Positions 55,698-64,000 of a stretch of DNA of 64,000 bases are shown in pieces. Numbering within the stretch: the first letter of the stretch is position 1; each line of letters starts with the position of its first letter. This DNA comes from Dipteris shenzhenensis. Taxonomy: Eukaryota > Polypodiophyta > Polypodiopsida > Gleicheniales. The position numbers and the translations under genes are program-made. The stretch is taken from NCBI GenBank assembly GCA_047967505.1, contig CM106540.1. The stretch is one strand, 5' to 3'. The notes beneath the pieces were generated by a model. The model had not been told where the DNA came from, searched no databases, and saw only the letters and a list, made by a program, of their open reading frames with translations.

Positions 55698-56579
55698 ATA
55701 CTACCCTCCCTCCACATCATATAGTGGAGCTCGGATGATGGGGCGCAAGAGCCAGGAGCGGCAATAGCGAAGCTTTCTTATGTTGCCTATCGGAGACCAC
55801 TTTGAACTACTATAGCTAGATGAGGAGAATCTAAAGAAAGGTGGAGTTGGCTGCATGGCTGTGGTCAATTCATGCTGCAGCTGCTTGCGCTGCCTCCTCC
55901 TCTTCTTCTCCAACTGCTTCTTCACAGTCATCTGCATATTGTAGCTCGAGGTTGAGATGCCCAGCTGCTCGGTGGATAGCTGCTTCTTATTAGCATCAAC
56001 ACACATGTTCTCATTATCCTCGTGAGACTTCACAACCCCACACTAACAATTAGTTGGAGTAGGGGGAGAGGGAGAAATTTGACGATCAGTAACTTCAAAT
56101 AGCATCTACTTCTTTGGAGTCTCATCATCATCATTGACCATTGAAGAAATTCTCCCAGGTATAGCCGCGTGACATTTCACCTCTCCTCTACGCTGGATAC
56201 TTTCCTCACAAAGAGCCTTCATTACACTACAAAAGCCCCTTGATTGCTACTCCAGAGCTCTCCAATTTTGGCCCACAGTTTCTGATAGCTCAATTTGGGG
56301 GAAACAATCAAAATCGAGATCAATAGTCAAAATTCTGAAGGGGCGAAGTGGTCTAAAGTTTCCTTATTATTCATTCTTTACCTTTTATTTTGATCATATG
56401 CTCATATCATGTCTTCTAGCATCGATTCAAGTTGAATCTTTGGGTTGGTGTCCAATTTTGACTATGTTTGACTATGTATATGCTTGGATGATGAGCTTCA
56501 TTGACTATAATTATGTAGCCTATTTGATGATTGAAGGTGACTGAATGATGTATGCAACTTCTTTACATCTATATGGAGA
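55698..56579. other. Sequence after the orphan primer site, no gene
   Basis: This may be residual internal sequence. The purine run gtagggggagagggag near 56,059-56,074 resembles a polypurine tract, but no LTR copy follows. Confidence 0.3.
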
Positions 56580-56831
56580 TGATGTAATTATAGTTTTGAT
56601 GAGTGACCTGAGAGTGCTCTCAACGGAAGCAAGAACGGAAGAAGGAGAGAGAGAGATAGAGAGCCACACAAGTTTTGTGGGTGCAAAACGACCCTAATCT
56701 TCTTTTTCATTCATTTATATATGTGTTTGAGTATTGTACATAACCGGGGTAAAGGCACAGTGACCTTTAACCCCCACAACCTCCCACTTAAAGGACAATG
56801 TGCCTTTAAGGGAGAACAACCAGTGAGCATA

Positions 56832-57126
56832 CTATCCAATGCCCATCAATACACGACAATACTCAAACCGCTGACTAGGTAGACTCTTCATCAGCATATC
56901 TGCAGGGTTATCATCTGTATGAACCTTGACAAGTTCTATGCGCTTGTCCTCAAGTACCTCCCTGATGAAATGGTACCTGACCTCAATGTGTTTGGTCTTT
57001 GCATGAAAGACCGGATTCCGTGCTAGCTGAATAGCACTCATGGAATCACTATGCAATGTCGGTACACCTGTATGAATCCCCAAATCTCCCACTAGCCGAT
57101 CAAGCCATATAGCCTCCTTGCAACCC
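56832..57126 (-). CDS. Copia RNase H C-terminal part
   Basis: The frame encodes GDLGIHTGVPTLHSDS, MSAIQLARNPVFHAKTKHIE, VRYHFIREVLED and DNPADMLMKSL, the conserved end of copia RNase H. It is out of frame with the RT part because of the 14-bp tandem duplication at 57,127-57,154. Confidence 0.85.
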
Positions 57127-58323
57127 TCTCTGGCTGCAACTCTCTGGCTGCAACATACTCAGCCTCTGTGGTAGACAAAGCAACGCACTTCTGTGCGCGA
57201 GACATCCACGACACTGCACCACCTGCAAAGGTGAACACATAACCAAAAGTGGATCTCCTACTATCCACATGCCCTGCATAGTCTAAATCTGTGTACCCAA
57301 GTACACGCATGTCTCCTCTACCAAAGCAAATGCACATCTCCTTGGTACCCTTCATGTACCTCATGATGCACTTAACTGCCTCCCAATGCCTCTTTCCTGG
57401 ATTAGCCATATACCGGCTAACAACTCCCACTGCAAATGCAATGTCTGGTCTAGTAGCTATCATAGCATACATAAGACTCCCAACCGCTGATGCATAAGGA
57501 GCCTTAGCCATCATGGCCCTCTCCTCTTCTGATTTGGGACTATCTGTATGACTCAGTTTCACATATGGAGGCAATGGAGTACTCACTGCCTTCCCCCCCT
57601 CCATATTGAAACGCTGCAATACTTTTGTAACATACTCTTTTTGTGAAAGCCAAAGGAGTTTCCTACTCCGATCATGCGTGATGCGCATACCAAGAATATG
57701 ACCTGCAAGTCCCAAATCCTTCATATCAAAGGCCTCATGCAACTTGGCCTTTAATGCATCTAGCTCATAAGTATTCTTGCTAGCCAATAGCATATCATCC
57801 ACATATAGTGCCAAGATTATCAGGCTATTATCCTTAGCCCTTTTAGTGTAGAGGCAGTGATCAATTTCACTCCTTCTGAAACCCTGGGACCGAATGAAAG
57901 CATCAAACTTTTGATACCATTCTCTAGGTGCTTGCTTAAGACCATAGAGACTCTTCTTCAGTTTGCAAACTAAATGCTCTTTGCCCTTTTCTTTAAAGCC
58001 TTTCGGCTGCACCATGTAAATTTCCTCATGCAAATCCCCATGCAAGAAAGCTGTCTTGACATCCATTTGCATAAGCTCCATATCCTCTATTGCCACTAGT
58101 CCAAGCATGCATCTAAGTGTGGTCATCTTCACAACTGGAGAGAATATCTCATCAAAGTCCACACCCTTCTCTTGCTTGAACCCTTTAGCAACCAAACGGG
58201 CCTTGTACCTAGGCACATCATCACCTGTGACCTTCATTTTGTAGACCCATTTACATGGCAATGCTTTCTTTCCATGTGGCAAAGAAACCAAGTCCCAAGT
58301 CTTATTCTTCATAAGTGAACTCA
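57127..58323 (-). CDS. Copia reverse transcriptase and RNase H N-terminal part
   Basis: The open frame contains the copia RT signatures NKTWDLVSLPHGKKA, KARLVAKGFKQEKGVDF, MDVKTAFLHGDLHEEIYM, KSLYGLKQAPREWYQKF and the catalytic YVDDML. RNase H starts near CVALSTTEAEYVAA. It is bounded by the 14-bp duplication downstream and the 10-bp duplication upstream. It would copy element RNA into DNA if joined to the missing parts. Confidence 0.9.
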
Positions 58324-59102
58324 TCTCTGATTGTCTCTGATTGCATAGCATACTCCCACTTGCGTTGATCCTCACGCATCATAGCCTCTCTATAGCAAGA
58401 AGGCTCCCCGCAATCAGTAAGCATCACATAGTCTACCCCTGCAACAAACCTATCAGGCGGTCTAGGCACTCTAGATGATCTTCTCAAGGGCATTTCAGCT
58501 TGCTGTCCCACTTGCATATCAGCCACATTTGGCTCATCATTTCCACCAATAGATGATCCATCATCTACCCTTGATTGTATATTTGTGGGAGTACTTGGTG
58601 GCACCATTTCTTGCACATTTGGTGCATGGACAGCTTGCTGTCTATCAACATATGCAAGTGGATTCACATCCTGGAAAGTGATTCTCCTCATTTCCACATC
58701 CCTCATGGGTGACTTATGCATCTTCTTCTCATTGAAGACTACATCATGGCTGCGTATCATCTTCTTTGCTTCTGGATCCCAGAGACGATAGCCCATCTCT
58801 CCACTTTCACCATAACCTAGAAAGATGCATTTCCTAGACTTAGGATCTAGCTTCTTTCGAAGCTCTTTTGGCACATGTGCATATGCCTCACACCCAAATA
58901 TGCGCAAATGAGAGTAAGAGGGCTTCTTGCCACTCCATGCCTCTTTAGGAATACCACCATCCAAACTCTTACTAGGTGATCTATTGATCACATGCACTGC
59001 AGTCTTCATTGCCTCAGCCCAAAAACCACCAGAAAGACTTGCATTGGAAAGCATGCATTGCAACCTTTCTTGAATGGTACGGTTCATCTTTTCTGCAACT
59101 GG
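58324..59102 (-). CDS. Copia integrase C-terminal part and linker
   Basis: The frame has the integrase end and the usual capsid-like string: MNRTIQERLQCML, FWAEAMKTAVHVINRSPS, SHLRIFGCEAYAHVPKELR and CIFLGYGESGEMGYRLWDP. The linker includes RRSSRVPRPPDRF. It ends at the 10-bp tandem duplication (58,324-58,333 and 58,334-58,343). Confidence 0.9.
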
Positions 59103-59108
59103 ATTTTG

Positions 59109-59600
59109 CTATGGAGTACGAGGGGATGTGAGCTCCCTCTTAATCCCACGTGTATCACAGAAATGCTGAAAGTCATGAGAGAGATACTCTCCACCATTTT
59201 CAGTCCGTAGGCATTTAAGCGTTCTACCTAACTGATTCTCAACCAAGGCCAGCCATTTATGAAATACCTGGAGCACATCACTCTTTCGAGCTATAGCATA
59301 AGCCCACACTTTCCTAGTTGCATCATCAATGAATGTCACATAGTAATTAGCCCCACCTAATGACCGTGTAGGAATGGGACCGCATACATCTGAATGCACT
59401 AAATCAAGCTTTTCAAACTCTTTCTTTCCCCTTCTTTTATGGGCTGATTTAGTCTGCTTCCCATAGAGACAATGCTCACAAAATTCAAAATCAGAGAAAC
59501 TCAAATGCGGCACATAACCCAAACGGCATAAGAGTTTCATTCCATTCTGGCTCATGTGCCCCAACCTGCACTTGAACTTCGGGTTCATGATCCTCAACAG
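59109..59600 (-). CDS. Copia pre-integrase and integrase core
   Basis: It starts with CRLGHMSQNGMKLL and the finger CEHCLYGKQ, then the catalytic region LDLVHSDVCGPIP, VTFIDDATRKVWAY and LRTENGGEYLSHDF. A TAG separates PRTP from QNPVAEKMNRT; a single change in a glutamine codon would explain it. The true 5' part is missing. Confidence 0.85.
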   Translation of the reverse strand: MLRIMNPKFKCRLGHMSQNGMKLLCRLGYVPHLSFSDFEFCEHCLYGKQTKSAHKRRGKKEFEKLDLVHSDVCGPIPTRSLGGANYYVTFIDDATRKVWAYAIARKSDVLQVFHKWLALVENQLGRTLKCLRTENGGEYLSHDFQHFCDTRGIKRELTSPRTP

Positions 59601-59625
59601 ATTCAACAGGTTCACGCTCTCAAAC

Positions 59626-60470
59626 TCAGTTTGGGCGATAGTTTATAAAATCGATGCCTCCCCATCGATGCCTCCTCTGCTCTCCAGGTTCTGATTTCTT
59701 CGCCTCCACCCCTTCGATTTCGGTTTCTTTAGGACCTCCTCTGTGAGCATTTGGCATTTCCTTTATCCGGACCACGTGCCTTGGTTTTGCTTCCCCGGCA
59801 TTTAGGATTTCTCGGCGTGCTGCGCTCCCCGAAGAGTTTTGGGTGAAGGAGGCTGGTCTGACGCTTTTGGAAAGTGGGCTGGAACGTTGCGAGGATCCTT
59901 TCATTTTCAGATTGCTGGAACGAAATCCTTGAGAAGATCCTTCTGTTGAAGATCCTTTTGTTGGAGCAGGAGGAGTTAGGAACTGTGCCAGCCGTGTGGA
60001 TTTGCACGAGATTGCTGGAAGAACTCCAGTACTTGACAGGATAGGCCATTTTTTGGGCCTCCCGGCTGAAACAGGCGTCGCGCCGCAGGAACCTAGTTGG
60101 CAGTTGTGTGATGAGAGAAGCTGCAGGCAGATTTTCGAAAAAAGAAGGCTAAATCCAGGCATTTTGTGGCGTCTCTCCCGGTTCTGTAACGTGCAATCTG
60201 CGCGCGTTGGAGCTTGGGGCGATATCCGTTATTTGTGAATAGTTCGCGCGTTGGCCTCAGATCTTGAGTTGCGCCTTCATTTTGACCTTCGTCACGTTTT
60301 GTCGGAATGTTCGCTGAGAGAAGATGGCCTTGCTTGAACATGTGACTCACCCCTGCCTATCCATCGCCAGCGTTCAAGATATCAGGACGGGCAGCCACTT
60401 CGACTCTAGTAATTCTGAGCTTGCACGGACTTATTCCCACGTTTTTATAAAGTCTTGATAGTTTTTGGGG
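59626..60470. other. Unassigned GC-richer sequence next to copia
   Basis: A 178-codon minus frame (59,626-60,162) is rich in S, R and P (APTKGSSTEGSSQGFRSS) and matches no known domain. The sequence is not copia-like. It might be captured DNA or an old exon. Nothing further can be supported. Confidence 0.25.
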
Positions 60471-60540
60471 GGGGGGAGTGGGCGAGCCAGTCTCCCTTGT
60501 CGCTCGTTTGTCCTGTGCAAAGTCTCATAAATCCCTTCGT

Positions 60541-60628
60541 TCACTAGTTTCACTGGCGAAACTAGTTTCGCCAGCGAAACTAGTTTCGCCAGCGAAACTA
60601 GTGTTCACTAGTGTTCACTAGTGTTCAC
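60541..60628. repeat. Palindromic 18-bp array followed by 10-bp array
   Basis: The palindrome ggcgaaactagtttcgcc occurs perfectly at 60,555-60,572 and recurs with period 18 bp as gcgaaactagtttcgcca; with its flanks the first copy is a 22-bp perfect palindrome (60,553-60,574). It passes into about three copies of actagtgttc (60,598-60,628). The array lies upstream of the ParB-like gene. Confidence 0.9.
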
Positions 60629-60634
60629 TCAGTC

Positions 60635-60810
60635 CTTCCTCTTCCTCTTCATCACTCAGTCCTTCCTCTCTCTCCCTCCATACTCCCTTCATCACTCGTC
60701 CTTCCTCTTCCTCCATGCTCCCTTCATCACTCGGTCCTTCCTCTCTCTCCATGCTCCCTTCATCACTCGTCCTTCCTGTCTCTCTCCTTCCCTCTCCCTC
60801 CAAGGCTCGC
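60635..60810. repeat. CT-rich minisatellite
   Basis: About four units of roughly 40 bp (ccttcatcactcgtccttcc type) lie in the 5' region of the ParB-like gene. They could form part of a pyrimidine-rich leader. Confidence 0.75.
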
Positions 60811-61229
60811 TTCCACCTATCTCTCCATCCACGCTAACCACCAAGGCTCCTTTTCACCTGTCTCTCTGTCCAAGCTAATCAACAACGCAAAGAAATTAAT
60901 CAACGCTAGTTCTTTTTTCGCCAACGCTAGTCCTTCTTGTCTCTCTTTTTTCGCTTCTCCACTCACTTCCTTACGCTTCTGTTGTTGTGGCTTCCTTACG
61001 CTTCTCCACTCACCATAGCCTTGGCTTCCTTACGCTTCTTTTTTGGGAATCAGTCTGAATTTCCATGCTTTCTTCTGTTCAGCTAAATTTCTCCCGTGCC
61101 TTCACTCTGTCATTTTTCAGATGGTTACACTCTGTCATTTTTCATTTAATCATTTCAAAGATGGTTTCACTATGTCATTTATTTGTTTTTCTTCTTGTGC
61201 AGGTGAGCTTATTGAAAGTTGTGCAACAA
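60811..61229 (+). promoter_or_regulatory. Probable 5' UTR region of the ParB-like gene
   Basis: Pyrimidine-rich sequence with two acceptor-like tags, atttttcag near 61,111-61,119 and cttgtgcag near 61,194-61,202, precedes the chosen ATG. The phrase cactctgtcatttttca is repeated. One or more leader introns are likely. No TATA box can be assigned. Confidence 0.4.
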
Positions 61230-64000
61230 ATGCCTCCAGTAAGTTTGGATTCTTTTTCTTTTTCTAGTTGCATTTCACCTTTGCATTTTTGCAAATCTTG
61301 TAATTGAGTTCTTCAAATGTGTAGAGAAAGAAACGTGATGTGTCTAGTCCTATCACAAGGAAAGGTGGCAAAAGGAAGAAGCAAGAGTCAGAGGTCAAGA
61401 ATGAACTGAAGGAGCTTGAGCAAGTTGACATTGAAGATGATATTGAGGATCCTGAGGACAACAAGTATAAAACTATAGATGAACCATCCAACAAAGTAGG
61501 AGTTAAAGATGATGTGGAGGATATCATTCCAGAGTGTGTTGAGAGACCTTCAGGTGCAGATATTTTAGAGCTTCTTACAGTAACTAAAGAAATTCCACCT
61601 CCTCGAATTCCCTTGTGTCGTTGTCTCATAAACCCAGTTGTGCGTCAAATTAGGAATGATTTGACCATTTTGAAAAGAGCATTTGAAATAGAGGGATACA
61701 TTCCGACAAAAGGATCTTTTATTCTATCTATCAAAATGCCTGATGGGTCTTCGAAGGATGTTGATGATGTCACAAGAGAACGTTGGGACAAGAATTGGAG
61801 CTTAGTTAATGATGAGTTTGAATCAGAGATAATTGGCACACCATGGAGCTTTCTATCAAACAAAATGTTCTTCGTGTGGGAAGGAAATCATCGTACAGCA
61901 TCTTGGATGGAAAGCATAGAAGAGCTTTACACAAATATCAAGTCTAGACACATTAGAGTGCAAGCTCAAGTTATTGAACCGGAAGCAAAGGATGAGCTTA
62001 AGCTTGTTGCTGCTCTGCAAAGATTTAACTTGTAAGCCTTGTTGTTTATGTTTTCTATATTGAGATGGTAAGTGCTTGTAAATGAAACCAATTTTGATCC
62101 ATTTAAGTCAATGGTTGCAGGCTTAATGAAGATGCAATTGTTGTTACTAATCTCAAGGATTATTTGTACCACACAAGCACACTCGTATCTTGTGATGCTC
62201 AATATTTTACTCAGGATTTTAGTGAGGAGGAGAAAAAAGCTATTGAGTTGGCAAGACAGAAAGAGATTGGAAGTGGACGAAGGGTGTGGTATCCCCTCAC
62301 CCAAACTATTCTTGGGAGGATGGTATTTGCTGTAAGTATTAGTTCTTTAGTTTATATATTTTCTTTTTTTGTGACTTTGCTTTGTGTTCCAATAACATTA
62401 TGATGAGATTATCTGTTTATGTTGAAAGGGGAAATGGAAATCAGATTTTGAGGCTCAATGCAAGAAATTGCATTCTTCCATGCCAAAGGATGAGAGAGAG
62501 TCCAAGATTCATGAGATTAAAAAGACTGTGGGAGCAACATATCGAAGAAAAATTACACGGGTAAGTTTTCAATTTACCAAATTTTGTATTTATAGATCAC
62601 AAATTTGAATTTGTAGTCCACAAAATTCTACGTTTTATATCTCAGATATTTGAATTTATAGTTTGCAAATTTGAATTTATAGTTTTCAAATTCTAATTTT
62701 ACAACTCATAAACCATAATATATGATTTGAAAATTATAAATCTATAGTTACAACTTGCAAATTTTTAGTTTGTACTTTGAAAACCTTAATATATGGTTTG
62801 TTGTGTGTATCAAAGTCTCTTCTAAAACTTTACTATTTGGCAGATGCTTTCAATAGTCAATCCTTCCCATGGCAAGGAGTGGTTTAATATCCTTTGGAAT
62901 TTACCATTTGAGGATACATCAATGAAGATCACTTTGGAGAAGCTTTACCAAGTATCAATTGCAACCTGTTCCAAGGCAAAGCAACTATCTATTCTTTCTC
63001 TTCTTGGTGCAGATGACAATCTAAAGGAGAGTTATGGGATGCCTATGACTGACCATGGTTTCATACCTTGGCTTGCAAAAGAAGTATGGATGGACCATGT
63101 GTTGGCAGATGCTGGGCGATTGCTTGACCAAGTGATGAAATCATCAAGCATTGAGGGTGCAGCTACACTTCCAGACAGTCCTTCTATTCTGGAATACTTT
63201 GATGGCATTATAGTGAGACACAGGCCTTTTTTGTTTGAGCCTTTTGCTTCATTGATGACAGTTGCTGTTGTTCCATCTAAGCAAGTTGATCTTACAAATG
63301 CCAGCAGACGATTGGTTTACAGGTGCGTTTTGGCTTTCGTTTTCAATTGAAAGATATCTTTGTAATACCTTGCATTCTCTTATATTATCCTAAAAATCAT
63401 TTAGGTATCTCCATTATCTGGCTGCAAATAAGAGTCTTAAGGTGGTACCATCCATTTGCAAGGCTTGGACTATGCTTGCACCTGCTACTTATTGCATGTA
63501 CACCTCTCATATTTTTAGAGAGAATAAGCATAAGGATGGTCATATATTGCTTACGGAGTGGGAAAGGAAGCACTGCCCTTGGTGGATCGAGATGAAGGCT
63601 GGAACATGTATCGAGGAAGAGAAGGAAACTTATGATCGCCATTTAAAAGGTGAGTGCAAGTCAAACTCGGGTTCGTCGGGCAACATGGATGAGGCACAAA
63701 AGAAGAGGCTTGAAGAGGAGCAAAAAGCAATAGTAGAAAAGCAAAAGGCAAGTCATGTGACTCCAAATAACAAACGAGGTGGAAGACCTAAACCAACGGG
63801 CACTTCTAACACAGGTCTATTTTCTTATAACTCTTTCTTTCATGTTTCAAAGTGATTAGAAGCTTCCTACAAATTTAATTTAGGATTCTTTGTTATTGTA
63901 GACAATGATCCACGAAAGGAGGAGTCTCTTCTTAGCAAGAAAGTGTGTAATACGGATATGGTTTATGTTCCTTTGTCCACTTTCTCATCATTTGCAACTC
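61230..64000 (+). CDS. Multi-exon gene with ParB/sulfiredoxin-like N-terminal domain, continues past the window
   Basis: Exon model: 61,230-61,238, 61,325-62,031, 62,121-62,331, 62,429-62,560, 62,844-63,322, 63,405-63,814, 63,902 to beyond 64,000. All introns are GT-AG and phases agree, giving over 680 residues with no stop. The chosen start gives MPPRKKRD, continuing into a basic patch (TRKGGKRKKQE) that looks like a nuclear localisation signal. After an acidic stretch comes a ParB-box-I-like segment (RIPLCRCLINPVVRQIRND, then GYIP), and later GNHRTASW, the G.HR..A pattern of ParB/Srx folds. The last exons carry a charged helix (EEEQKAIVEKQKA) and an AT-hook-like KRGGRPKPTG. The ParB/Srx fold occurs in DNA-partition NTP hydrolases, nucleases and sulfiredoxin; which activity applies here is unknown. 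I recognise no named plant family. A transposon-borne gene is an alternative. Confidence 0.7.

Larger units (their letters stand above)
56600..59625 (-). mobile_element. 5'-truncated Ty1/copia retrotransposon
   Basis: On the minus strand the order is pre-integrase and integrase, RT, RNase H, purine tract, 3' LTR. A short LTR of about 180 bp (about 56,600-56,778, TG...CA) follows a purine-rich tract (gtgggaggt). Gag and protease are missing, and the 5' limit near 59,625 abuts unrelated sequence. Coding is interrupted by one stop and two short tandem duplications, so the copy is recent but dead. Confidence 0.85.

Noticed and set aside
60541-60628. CRISPR array or recombination site
   Set aside because: The units are contiguous palindromes without spacers and no recombinase gene is near.
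1-64000. tRNA genes, small RNA genes or riboswitches
   Set aside because: No convincing cloverleaf or conserved RNA was noticed by eye; the tRNA-Met-like strings are primer-binding sites next to LTRs. A tRNAscan run would settle this.

Overview
The window is nuclear DNA from a land plant with a repeat-rich genome. The evidence is three large intron-poor PLS-class PPR genes, plant Ty3/gypsy and Ty1/copia retroelements, a degenerate plant 26S rRNA fragment, a stretch of TTTAGGG-type telomeric repeat, and one spliced gene with GT-AG introns. The PPR style (long, near-identical PLS triplets) suggests a fern or another seed-free plant. That is an inference; no single-copy marker here fixes the species.

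Layout. 1-960 is LTR-like sequence. 1.5-4.2 kb is PPR gene 1 (minus) with a decayed E region and a degenerate duplicate of its 3' end. 4.9-6.2 kb holds a copia gag relic joined to a 26S rRNA pseudogene. 8.2-11.7 kb is a decayed gypsy element (minus) whose RT is split by a MITE. 12.1-13.1 kb is minisatellite. 13.3-15.3 kb is a hAT relic. 16-18.6 kb holds LINE and gypsy scraps. 18.7-21.0 kb is a copia pol fragment carrying a 456-bp duplication and a nested solo LTR. 21.0-23.5 kb is a truncated CACTA element. 23.5-33 kb mixes unknown duplicated DNA, CCCACT repeats, telomeric repeats, copia pieces and a second hAT relic. 33.5-36.3 kb is PPR gene 2 (minus), split by a pyrimidine-rich insertion. 37,439-44,074 is a complete gypsy chromovirus (minus) with a 5-bp target duplication. 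44,858-49,411 is a non-autonomous element with three LTRs and two internal regions, inserted in one copy of an older tandem duplication. 52.4-54.7 kb is PPR gene 3 (minus). 56.6-59.6 kb is a 5'-truncated copia element (minus). From 61.2 kb to the right edge runs a multi-exon plus-strand gene whose N-terminal half resembles the ParB/sulfiredoxin fold.

How the parts relate. The three PPR genes share orientation and class. Such proteins normally bind organelle RNA at C-to-U editing sites, but each copy here has a lesion near one end, so the cluster may be decaying. The ParB-like gene is the only host-type gene with clean splice sites and no visible break. The rest is nested transposon history. 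In two cases a duplicate inside the window supplies the empty target site, which lets the insertion be read directly.
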